Of a DNA stretch of 14,337 nucleotides, positions 7,265-12,210 are shown one piece after another. A model generated the notes under the pieces. It saw only the letters and a program-made list of their open reading frames with translations, searched no databases and was not told the DNA's origin. Origin of the DNA: DALYDP01 sp964348685 (lineage in GTDB: Bacteria > Patescibacteriota > Gracilibacteria > Peribacterales > Peribacteraceae). The stretch is taken from NCBI GenBank assembly GCA_964348685.1, contig CAYGDM010000025.1, forward strand, positions 1 to 14,337. Reading direction: 5' to 3'. Position 1 is the stretch's first letter. The number at the start of each line of letters is the position of its first letter. Made by a program: the position numbers and the translations under genes.

Positions 7265-7293
7265 AAAACGCCCGCCGGATATACCGGCGGGCG
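7263..7293 (-). terminator. Terminator of the 7323-8003 gene, repeat-family copy 1
   Basis: Minus strand: CGCCCGCCGG pairs perfectly with CCGGCGGGCG around a five-base TATAT loop, followed by TTTTTT. It shares its stem with the hairpins at 8181-8205 and 8844-8868. The T-run overlaps the stop codon of the convergent hydrolase gene. Confidence 0.9.
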
Positions 7294-7322
7294 CCATGAT
7301 CTTTCGACTATACGTCGGCTTC

Positions 7323-8003
7323 TTACCTTCCGAAAATCCGAATGGCATTCTTCGCCTCGGATCCGCGACCCAGGGTTCGCAGCGCCCATCTCGCGTGAAT
7401 CCTGATGGTGCCGTCCTTTTCACCCGTAAGGTGAAGCCACCGCTCGTGGGAATGAACGCAGGCGGAGCTGGCACCGAGTCCGTGCATCCAGCCGGATTTT
7501 TTCAGCGCAGCTTTGCGCACCGCGAGGAACATCAACGTTTCGCGGAGTGAGAGGAACGATTCGCCGAAGCGGGGCTGAACGGACAGAGCCTCTTTGGACG
7601 GCTCCGTGACTCGCACGACCCTCATCTCCCCTTCGTGTCCGTCGCGCATACCGGGAAGGGATGAGAGATCGACGTCGCACGTGATCAAGCCAGGAAAGAG
7701 ACAATCCAACAGGAGCACGGGAAGGCCCGGGTCCTTGTAGATCAGAGCATCTTCTTTCGGCGTGACGCCTCTTCCGACTGCGGCATCGAATTGCTCGCGA
7801 GCAGTCTTGAGCTTGTCCACGACTTCGGGAAGCGCCGAAACGCACCATCGGAACAACGACGGGTTGTGGGCGAGGGCGGAAAAGAATTCTTTCCCCGCGC
7901 CGATCCCTGGCTGTCTCGCGGCCTGAAGCACTTCGCGTACCAGACCCTTCGACACCGCTAGGTCCGGACTTTTTTGACGCGTGAGAGTCTTCTGTGACAC
8001 CAT
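7323..8003 (-). CDS. Hypothetical soluble protein, 226 aa
   Basis: The start ATG at 8003 is selected by an excellent Shine-Dalgarno (AAGGAGGT, five bases upstream); longer in-frame starts lie inside a structured leader. The protein is soluble and mixed. The first ~90 residues look helical and charged, followed by a hydrophobic patch (GLPVLLLDCLFPGL, about 93-106) and a C-terminal half rich in Arg/His/Trp (HSHERWLHL, RIHARWALRTLGR). There is no signal peptide and no recognised motif or family. It has its own promoter (TTGACA at 8169-8164), a leader of about 130 bases and its own terminator. It is the last of three adjacent minus-strand monocistronic genes of unknown function, which are not visibly similar to each other. 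Confidence 0.75.
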   Translation of the reverse strand: MVSQKTLTRQKSPDLAVSKGLVREVLQAARQPGIGAGKEFFSALAHNPSLFRWCVSALPEVVDKLKTAREQFDAAVGRGVTPKEDALIYKDPGLPVLLLDCLFPGLITCDVDLSSLPGMRDGHEGEMRVVRVTEPSKEALSVQPRFGESFLSLRETLMFLAVRKAALKKSGWMHGLGASSACVHSHERWLHLTGEKDGTIRIHARWALRTLGRGSEAKNAIRIFGR

Positions 8004-8059
8004 CACGCACCTCCTTTGTGATAAACCCCGTACGTGGGGACGACGACTCACCTCGGAAT

Positions 8060-8107
8060 GAGACAAGCGCACCGGGCACGGACCGCCATGCGCGCCGTGC
8101 TTGCCTC
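8060..8107 (-). promoter_or_regulatory. Long hairpin in the leader of the 7323-8003 gene
   Basis: In the minus-strand RNA GAGGCAAG pairs with CUUGUCUC, enclosing CACGG/CCGUG. One outer pair is a G-U wobble on the minus strand but an A-C mismatch on the plus strand, which favours a minus-strand RNA structure. It sits about 60-100 bases upstream of the start codon, clear of the ribosome binding site. Confidence 0.45.
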
Positions 8108-8140
8108 ATGTTTGAAGCCGATCATTCGAAAGAACGGATT

Positions 8141-8169
8141 TATTTTGCTCCAAAATACCGTTTTGTCAA
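8141..8169 (-). promoter_or_regulatory. Promoter of the 7323-8003 gene
   Basis: Minus strand: perfect TTGACA (8169-8164), 17-base spacer, AAAATA (8146-8141). It lies directly behind the terminator of the preceding gene. Confidence 0.6.
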
Positions 8170-8173
8170 AACT

Positions 8174-8205
8174 GAGAAAACGCCCGCCGGATGAACCGGA
8201 GGGCG
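8174..8205 (-). terminator. Terminator of the 8248-8724 gene, repeat-family copy 2
   Basis: Hairpin CGCCCGCCGG (8181-8190)/CCGGAGGGCG (8196-8205), one mismatch in ten positions, loop ATGAA on the plus strand, with TTTTCTC on the minus strand. The 32 bases 8174-8205 are identical to 8837-8868. CTTTATT on the other side could give weak plus-strand termination too. Confidence 0.82.
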
Positions 8206-8247
8206 CTTTATTCGATCGGCACATGGCCGATCGAGGCTGGTAAGCCG

Positions 8248-8724
8248 CTACACGACGTTCGCATTGGGAGTCAGCGTGACCCAGAGTTTTTCACCGTACC
8301 ATCCCATGACCACCTTGTAGGTGCCATGGGGGTGCGGATCGGCACAAACTGCGAACTGCTTTTCTTCCAACTCCCCGGGGAGGAGCGCCATACGGGACCC
8401 GAAGAAGAACAGAAAGAGGTGTGCGGCGTTCGCCTGTTGCCAATCGGGGTTGTCCGTTTCCTCCCCTCGATAGAACTCAACGGGCTGGCCATGGATCGGC
8501 GGCCAACGAAAATGATATTTACCCGCTTCCACATGATCCACCGCGAACGCGATGGGCAAATTCCAGTGGACCAACTTTCGAAGTCCATCGAATTCCATTC
8601 CAAACACGCGCATGTCTCTACGCAAGAACATGCTGAACAGCATCTCGCCGACGCGCGGCGTACGCATCAGGCTCGCTCCGACGAGATCCAATGCATCCAT
8701 GATCACACTTGTTTCAACAGACAC
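8248..8724 (-). CDS. Hypothetical soluble protein, 158 aa, GTG start
   Basis: The start is GTG at 8724, chosen because AGGAG lies six bases upstream; the next ATG is eight codons later and has no ribosome binding site. The protein has no membrane segment or signal. It is rich in aromatic residues and mixed: a helical N-terminus (about 5-37), then a beta-like region with several Trp/Tyr/Phe (LVHWNLPIAFAV, YHFRWPP, YKVVMGWYGEKLWVTL at the end). It has one acidic/polar stretch (EETDNPDWQQ, about 87-97). No known family recognised. Own promoter (TTGACA/TAAAAT) and own terminator. Middle gene of the three-gene minus-strand set. Confidence 0.75.
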   Translation of the reverse strand: MSVETSVIMDALDLVGASLMRTPRVGEMLFSMFLRRDMRVFGMEFDGLRKLVHWNLPIAFAVDHVEAGKYHFRWPPIHGQPVEFYRGEETDNPDWQQANAAHLFLFFFGSRMALLPGELEEKQFAVCADPHPHGTYKVVMGWYGEKLWVTLTPNANVV

Positions 8725-8791
8725 TGCCTTCTCCTTTTTTATTATTGGAACACGTTTCGCAGCTTTACCGGTGCTACGAATGAACAGTATT

Positions 8792-8819
8792 ATTTTAATT
8801 CTTTATTATATTTTGTCAA
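8792..8819 (-). promoter_or_regulatory. Promoter of the 8248-8724 gene
   Basis: Minus strand: perfect TTGACA (8819-8814), 16-base spacer, TAAAAT (8797-8792), within a very A/T-rich stretch. The 11 bases TTTTGTCAAAA (8811-8821, plus strand) recur at 8161-8171, the promoter of the neighbouring gene. Confidence 0.68.
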
Positions 8820-8836
8820 AAAATACGTAAAAACAT

Positions 8837-8868
8837 GAGAAAACGCCCGCCGGATGAACCGGAGGGCG
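8837..8868 (-). terminator. Terminator of the 8902-9420 gene, repeat-family copy 3
   Basis: Same 32 bases as 8174-8205: stem CGCCCGCCGG (8844-8853)/CCGGAGGGCG (8859-8868), with TTTTCTC on the minus strand. It lies 33 bases past the stop of the upstream gene and about 18 bases ahead of the next gene's promoter. Confidence 0.82.
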
Positions 8869-8901
8869 TTTATGGAACCTTGGAAGAGCAAGACTCTGTT
8901 T

Positions 8902-9420
8902 TCATGCTTCGAGTAACGCTTCGATGTCCCGCTGGAATACCAGCGAAATTTTCACCGCCTCCAACGGCATGATCGCCGCACGATCGCTCCTCGCTTCGCA
9001 GAACGCCATGCGCATCAGCGGCTCTTCCACCTCCTGGTTGACGCCTCGCAGCACCGCTTCGAAAAGATGTTCATCGCCGTAGTACGCCAACAGCTGCGCC
9101 GCGTGCTGAATGCGCTTTCTCGCAATCAATGCATCGGCCAACTGAAGCATGTCGTCCGTACGTTGTACGAACAAAAAACAATCCAAGGCCGATTTCCATC
9201 GTTCGTGCAGCGCGAAGATTTTCGCGCATGCGAGTAGCTCTTTCACGCTGCCATTCCGATACAGCCTGAGTGCGGCGTAGAACACGCCGTTATCCAACTG
9301 CTGACGGAACGCTTTTTTCATCAGTGCGAGCGCTTGTTCCGTCGTCTTCGGGACGTACTTCTCATCGAACGTAATCCCTTTCATCGCGCTCAATTCCATC
9401 GCATTCGTTGCAACCACCAT
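8902..9420 (-). CDS. Hypothetical helical-repeat protein, 172 aa
   Basis: The ATG at 9420 is chosen because AAGGA lies eight bases upstream; a longer in-frame start 20 codons earlier would run through that site. From about residue 25 on the sequence is almost wholly helical, with a heptad-like pattern of Ala/Leu and small helix pairs (ALALMKKAFRQQ, FYAALRLYRNG, KELLACAKIFALHERW, LQLADALIARKR, AAQLLAYYG). This is suggestive of a TPR/HEAT-type alpha-solenoid, so a protein-binding role is an inference. No signal peptide, no catalytic motif, no family recognised. Promoter TTGACA at 9519-9514 and own terminator. First gene of the three-gene set, and divergent from the acetyltransferase. Confidence 0.75.
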   Translation of the reverse strand: MVVATNAMELSAMKGITFDEKYVPKTTEQALALMKKAFRQQLDNGVFYAALRLYRNGSVKELLACAKIFALHERWKSALDCFLFVQRTDDMLQLADALIARKRIQHAAQLLAYYGDEHLFEAVLRGVNQEVEEPLMRMAFCEARSDRAAIMPLEAVKISLVFQRDIEALLEA

Positions 9421-9491
9421 CGCCCGTTTCCTTCTCCAAAAAGAGGTAACACGAAACACGGATCCTGCCCGTGAAGCCAAAGAACCGGGAT

Positions 9492-9519
9492 ACGGTACTC
9501 AGGCTTCGGCCGTTGTCAA
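9492..9519 (-). promoter_or_regulatory. Candidate promoter of the 8902-9420 gene
   Basis: Minus strand: perfect TTGACA (9519-9514), 16-base spacer, weaker TACCGT (9497-9492). Predicted leader of about 65 bases. Confidence 0.45.
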
Positions 9520-9560
9520 AAGATCGTGAGGGTTTTTGCCGGGCGTGCTAGGGTTCCGCC

Positions 9561-9992
9561 ATGCCACAACACATCGAAATCAGGGAATTAACGGAAGATC
9601 TGATCGACGAGCGATTCCTCGACACATTGGGACATTTAGCCTCGGTGGAACTCGATGTCACTGGAGCCCGCGAAATTCTTCGAGCTCGGGCGGCACTCGG
9701 TATCCACACGTTCGTCGCGCTCGATGGGGAATCGATCGTCGGGTCCGCGTCGCTCTTGGTGGAACCGAAATTCATCCACGGCGGCGGAAAGGTAGGGCAC
9801 GTCGAAGACATCGTGGTGCACGCCGGATCGCAGGGAGCGGGGATCGGGAAACAACTCGTGGCCCACGCGACACAGGAAGCAAAATCAGCCGGCTGCTACA
9901 AAACCATCCTCGCCTGCACGCCCGCGAACAAACCGTTCTACGAAAAGTGCGGCTACCGCGAACACGAAATCGAGATGCGATGCGATCTCTGA
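9561..9992 (+). CDS. GNA1-like glucosamine 6-phosphate N-acetyltransferase
   Basis: 143 aa GNAT-fold acetyltransferase. The C-terminal two thirds carries the signature order of the GNA1 family: KFIHGGGKVGHVEDI (70-84), the acetyl-CoA binding QGAGIGK (91-97), then GCYKTIL (111-117) and FYEKCGY (126-132). GNA1 transfers acetyl from acetyl-CoA to glucosamine 6-phosphate on the way to UDP-GlcNAc; eukaryotes use it, while most bacteria use the unrelated GlmU/GlmM route. The length (yeast Gna1 is 159 aa) and spacing fit. Substrate specificity is inferred from motifs; another small-amine acetyltransferase remains possible. The ATG at 9561 has only a weak AGGG seven bases upstream. It flanks the probable replication origin. 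Confidence 0.82.
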   Translation: MPQHIEIRELTEDLIDERFLDTLGHLASVELDVTGAREILRARAALGIHTFVALDGESIVGSASLLVEPKFIHGGGKVGHVEDIVVHAGSQGAGIGKQLVAHATQEAKSAGCYKTILACTPANKPFYEKCGYREHEIEMRCDL

Positions 9993-10059
9993 CACAGTCA
10001 CCCTGCTCGTCGAGAAATGAAAAATGCGACGAAATACATTCGGAGAATCGCCGATCGGG

Positions 10060-10350
10060 GACGCAATGTGGAGAGCTGTGGAGCGCCCTTCTGCGCACAA
10101 AAGTTATCCACAGGTCGTGTGGAGAACCCCGGGAGGGAGTCCCCACACGGATAGGGAAGTTATGCACGACAAGTTTACTCTTTTGGCTTCAGCTCAACGA
10201 AATATTAGGTTTCGTGTTGTGGAAGCCAACGGGGTGCGGTTCTCCACGGGTTTTCCACATCGATCACACACGCAAGAAGTAGACGGCCTACGTTCATCTG
10301 CACCAAACGGCTGAATCTCGCGAAACGCACTCCCACATTTCCACACGCAA
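10060..10350 (+). other. oriC: Probable chromosomal replication origin (oriC) with DnaA boxes
   Basis: A 458-bp gap without a convincing gene, between the acetyltransferase and dnaN, holds a cluster of DnaA-box-like 9-mers. Plus strand: TTATCCACA (10104-10112, perfect), TTCTCCACG (10240-10248), TTTTCCACA (10251-10259), ATTTCCACA (10337-10345). Minus strand: CTCTCCACA (10075-10067), CGCTCCACA (10085-10077), TTCTCCACA (10126-10118), GCTTCCACA (10226-10218). Weaker matches (TTATGCACG at 10160) lie between. A/T-rich stretches at about 10170-10215 and 10397-10420 could be unwinding sites. An inverted repeat GTGTGG/CCACAC surrounds 10117-10147. dnaN directly downstream on the plus strand, and minus-strand genes to the left, fit an origin. 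dnaA is not adjacent. Confidence 0.78.
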
Positions 10351-10414
10351 GACCCCAATAGGGGAAGGAGCGGAGGGGCGTATGATGATGACGAACTAAG
10401 AAAAAAAATTTACA

Positions 10415-10423
10415 TGTTATACT
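10415..10423 (+). promoter_or_regulatory. Extended -10 promoter of dnaN
   Basis: TG-T-TATACT: an extended -10 element preceded by an A8 tract (10401-10408). There is no good -35, as is usual for extended -10 promoters. Predicted leader of about 20 bases with no Shine-Dalgarno before the ATG at 10451. Confidence 0.55.
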
Positions 10424-10450
10424 CACCCTCCTCTCTTCACTTATAAACCC

Positions 10451-11590
10451 ATGAAATTTTCTTGCAGCACATCGGCACTTCTTCAGTTGCTCCAACTCGT
10501 GAGCCGCGCGATCAGCGGACAGCAGGCGCTGCCGATCTTAGGAAACATTCTCCTGCAGGTCGAAGGAAAACGCTGCACCGTGAGCGCGACCGATTTGGAA
10601 ATTTCCATCGTCACAAGTTTCGAAGCCGCGATCGAGAACGAAGGTTCGATCACCGTGCCCGCGAAAGCGATCTTAAACTTCGCGCAATACACGACCGACC
10701 CGGAAGTGGTGCTCGAGACGATCGATGGCACGCAGATCAAATGCACAAGCAAGCACAGTAAAACAACGCTTTCAGGCGAATTGGCGAGCGAGTATCCGAC
10801 GATCGCGCCGGTGGAAAACAAGATCTCGTTCGCGGTGAACGCGCACAATCTTTTGGAAGCGTTGCACCTCGTGACGTTCACGTGCGCACGCACGAGCCTC
10901 CGTCCCGTCCTCTCAGGCGTCTCAGTGCGCACGGAAGGTGGAAAATTGATCCTGGTCGGCACGGACAGTTATCGCCTCTCTGAGTACGTCCTAGACACGA
11001 CCATGCAGGAAGAAATTTCCTGCATCATCCCGGTGAAGGTTCTCGAAGAGGTGAAGGCCGCAATCTCCGGCGTGAAAGCGAAGAAGCCCGGTAACGACGA
11101 AAAGATCGACGAGGTGCCGCACGTGCAGGTCACGCTCAGCGCGCAGCAGGTAGAACTCCAGGTCGGCAATTCGCGCTTCCTTTCGCGCCTCATCGAAGGA
11201 AAGTTCCCGGACTATAAGCAGATCATCCCGAAGGAATCCGCCGTTCGTTCGGTCATTTCGAGCCACGAGCTCACAACGGCTGTCCGCCGCATGCATTACT
11301 TCGCGAAGGAGGTGAACAACAACCTCACGTTCGTGCTGGCCGCCGGCGACGTGCAGATCAAGACGCCGCAGACGCCGCTCGGTAAAGACGAAGCGTCGGT
11401 CACGGCAGAGACGACGGGCGGGGAGTCGAAGATCGCTCTGAGCTCGAGCTACCTGCTCGATTTCCTCTCGCACATCGACGACGCGAACGTGGAGCTGCAG
11501 GTGGTCGACAGCATGCACCCGGCCGTGTTCAAGCTGCCGAATGCACCGCAGTTCCTGCACTTGATTATGCCGCTGCGGATGCAGGATTAA
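10451..11590 (+). CDS. dnaN: DNA polymerase III beta subunit (sliding clamp)
   Basis: 379 aa, typical for the family. The beta clamp is a dimeric ring that encircles DNA and tethers the replicative polymerase and repair proteins. Seen: the N-terminal start MKFSCSTSALLQLLQLVSRA; LPILGNILL (27-35); ATDLEISI (46-53); the second-domain motif GTDSYRLSE (170-178); FLSRLIEGKFPDY in the last third; and the C-terminal IMPLRMQD (372-379), matching the family's MPMRL-type end. The first half of the third domain has a slightly longer polar loop (KAKKPGNDEKIDE). The gene lies just downstream of the DnaA-box cluster. ATG 10451 has no Shine-Dalgarno but is the family start. No plus-strand terminator follows; the hairpin after it faces the other way. 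Confidence 0.97.
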   Translation: MKFSCSTSALLQLLQLVSRAISGQQALPILGNILLQVEGKRCTVSATDLEISIVTSFEAAIENEGSITVPAKAILNFAQYTTDPEVVLETIDGTQIKCTSKHSKTTLSGELASEYPTIAPVENKISFAVNAHNLLEALHLVTFTCARTSLRPVLSGVSVRTEGGKLILVGTDSYRLSEYVLDTTMQEEISCIIPVKVLEEVKAAISGVKAKKPGNDEKIDEVPHVQVTLSAQQVELQVGNSRFLSRLIEGKFPDYKQIIPKESAVRSVISSHELTTAVRRMHYFAKEVNNNLTFVLAAGDVQIKTPQTPLGKDEASVTAETTGGESKIALSSSYLLDFLSHIDDANVELQVVDSMHPAVFKLPNAPQFLHLIMPLRMQD

Positions 11591-11621
11591 AAAGAGCCAC
11601 CCCGCGTTTGCCGCGGGGTGG
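11590..11621 (-). terminator. Terminator of the 63-aa gene
   Basis: Minus strand: CCACCCCGCG pairs perfectly with CGCGGGGTGG around a five-base loop, followed by CTCTTTTTA. The T-run touches the dnaN stop codon. On the plus strand no T-run follows, so dnaN is not terminated here by the classic mechanism. Confidence 0.85.
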
Positions 11622-11638
11622 AGGTGTCGGATCCGGTT

Positions 11639-11830
11639 TCATTTCGGCTTCTTGCCCGAATCCTCGGACGATCGTCTCGCGTCGGCGTGTCCGCGTTCGA
11701 TGACGCTGTTACGGGCGAGCGAGACATTGTCGTTTCCCGCACATTTCGGAGGGGGAGCCCCCCTTCCGGCCGCTTCGCGTCCCATGGATTCAAGTCGTCG
11801 GATCAGATCGTCATCGTTCGTGGATGACAT
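11639..11830 (-). CDS. Small hydrophilic protein, 63 aa, unknown function
   Basis: The ATG at 11830 is chosen for its Shine-Dalgarno GGAG eight bases upstream; a longer frame adds 11 codons without one. The protein is highly charged and polar: an acidic N-terminus (MSSTNDDDLIRRLESMGRE), a short Gly/Pro stretch (AGRGAPPPKCAG, about 21-32) and a basic, Ser/Arg-rich C-terminus ending KKPK. There is no hydrophobic core to speak of, so it is probably disordered or acts by binding. No family recognised. It has its own terminator, and upstream lie a 17-bp palindrome, a -10 box and then a separate terminator. Competing open frames exist on both strands here; the ribosome binding site and terminator favour this one. 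Confidence 0.6.
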   Translation of the reverse strand: MSSTNDDDLIRRLESMGREAAGRGAPPPKCAGNDNVSLARNSVIERGHADARRSSEDSGKKPK

Positions 11831-11863
11831 GGCGTGTTCTCCGAAAGGTGATGGATCGAACAT

Positions 11864-11880
11864 CCCAGGAAATTCCTGGG
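11864..11880. promoter_or_regulatory. 17-bp palindromic operator candidate
   Basis: CCCAGGAA-A-TTCCTGGG, a perfect inverted repeat with a single central base. It lies seven bases downstream of the -10 box of the 63-aa gene, that is, at the predicted transcription start, where a dimeric repressor would block initiation. In RNA the one-base loop could not close as a tight hairpin, which favours a DNA site. Confidence 0.5.
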
Positions 11881-11886
11881 GGAGCT

Positions 11887-11892
11887 ATTCTA
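11887..11892 (-). promoter_or_regulatory. -10 box of the 63-aa gene
   Basis: TAGAAT on the minus strand, preceded directly by TG. There is no good -35; the upstream position falls in the T-tract of the terminator at 11905. Predicted start at about 11880, on the palindrome. Confidence 0.4.
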
Positions 11893-11904
11893 CATGGTAG
11901 GATT

Positions 11905-11942
11905 GAAAAAACCTCCCGGTGCCGGACAATGGCACAGGGAGG
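11905..11942 (-). terminator. Intrinsic terminator of a minus-strand leader or small RNA
   Basis: Minus strand: CCTCCC pairs with GGGAGG (outer stem) and GTGCC with GGCAC (inner stem), one mismatch between them and a seven-base loop, followed by TTTTTT. No protein gene of normal size ends here, so the transcript it stops must be the short one starting near 12078. Confidence 0.82.
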
Positions 11943-11992
11943 GATGAACCTGGGAGTGACGTTTGTTCTTGTCAGTCTGACGTCTCACAATT

Positions 11993-12022
11993 TTACGTCA
12001 CAAGGTTCGAAAGGTGTTCCAT
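11993..12022 (-). CDS. Possible 9-aa leader peptide
   Basis: ATG-start frame encoding MEHLSNLVT, preceded by a very good Shine-Dalgarno GGAGG at five bases spacing. It lies inside the terminated leader, with about 50 bases between its stop and the terminator stem. The peptide has no obvious run of one amino acid, so classic amino-acid attenuation is not suggested. A chance occurrence is quite possible in so short a frame. Confidence 0.25.
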   Translation of the reverse strand: MEHLSNLVT

Positions 12023-12050
12023 AGGTTCCTCCAATTCTTCCCCAAGGTTC
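12003..12050. repeat. Three AGGTTC direct repeats at two-turn spacing
   Basis: AGGTTC at 12003-12008, 12023-12028 and 12045-12050 (20 and 22 bases apart, about two helical turns). A fourth, inverted copy (GAACCT) lies at 11946-11951. TGACGT also recurs at 11957-11962 and 11978-11983 (21 apart), with ACGTCA at 11995-12000. Face-of-helix spacing is compatible with protein binding sites; the alternative is RNA pairing, described under the leader RNA. Confidence 0.5.
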
Positions 12051-12084
12051 CTTCTTCTCCCAAAGGACCGAATGGGACGCGCAG

Positions 12085-12111
12085 ATCATACTCTCTTGAA
12101 TAGTAAGTCAA
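12085..12111 (-). promoter_or_regulatory. Candidate minus-strand promoter for the leader RNA
   Basis: TTGACT (12111-12106) and TATGAT (12090-12085) with a 15-base spacer (16 if the -35 is shifted by one). It is interleaved with the plus-strand mfd promoter. Confidence 0.42.
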
Positions 12112-12123
12112 ATACGCTAGAAT
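12096..12123 (+). promoter_or_regulatory. Promoter of mfd
   Basis: TTGAAT (12096-12101), 16-base spacer, TAGAAT (12118-12123). Predicted leader of about 80 bases. Its -35 and spacer overlap the divergent minus-strand promoter. Confidence 0.6.
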
Positions 12124-12210
12124 AGAGGTATAGAAACCGGAGAGGATGCACGCTCGCTTTTGTGGGCGTCTGCCCTTGCCGATGTACCGCGATACCGCCG
12201 TTTTTCGAAC

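Larger units (their letters stand above)
11905..12078 (-). ncRNA. Candidate small RNA or attenuator leader, about 174 nt
   Basis: A minus-strand promoter candidate (TTGACT/TATGAT, 12111-12085) and a good intrinsic terminator (11942-11905) bracket about 174 nt with no normal-size gene. The RNA would contain three GAACCU boxes and, just before the terminator, one complementary AGGUUC (11951-11946). It also has an inverted repeat TGACGT/ACGTCA (12000-11978, 11-base gap). Any of the three boxes could pair with the last one and compete with folding next to the terminator. The 63-aa gene follows 75 bases later, so this may be an attenuated leader for it rather than a free RNA. It matches no RNA family I can recognise (not RNase P, SRP or tmRNA). 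Confidence 0.38.

Noticed and set aside
9536..10282. 248-aa plus-strand frame through the acetyltransferase and origin
   Set aside because: It is in a shadow frame of the GNA1-like gene and then runs through the DnaA boxes.
10381..10400. DnaA-trio element (GATGATGAC) next to the origin
   Set aside because: The trinucleotides do not match the trio consensus in the required direction on either strand.
12001..12022. tRNA T-arm-like GGTTCGA
   Set aside because: Flanking bases do not form a T-stem, and no acceptor, D or anticodon arm can be built around it.
11985..12089. 34-aa minus-strand frame starting in the -10 box of the leader RNA
   Set aside because: Its start codon is inside the predicted promoter and there is no proper ribosome binding site.
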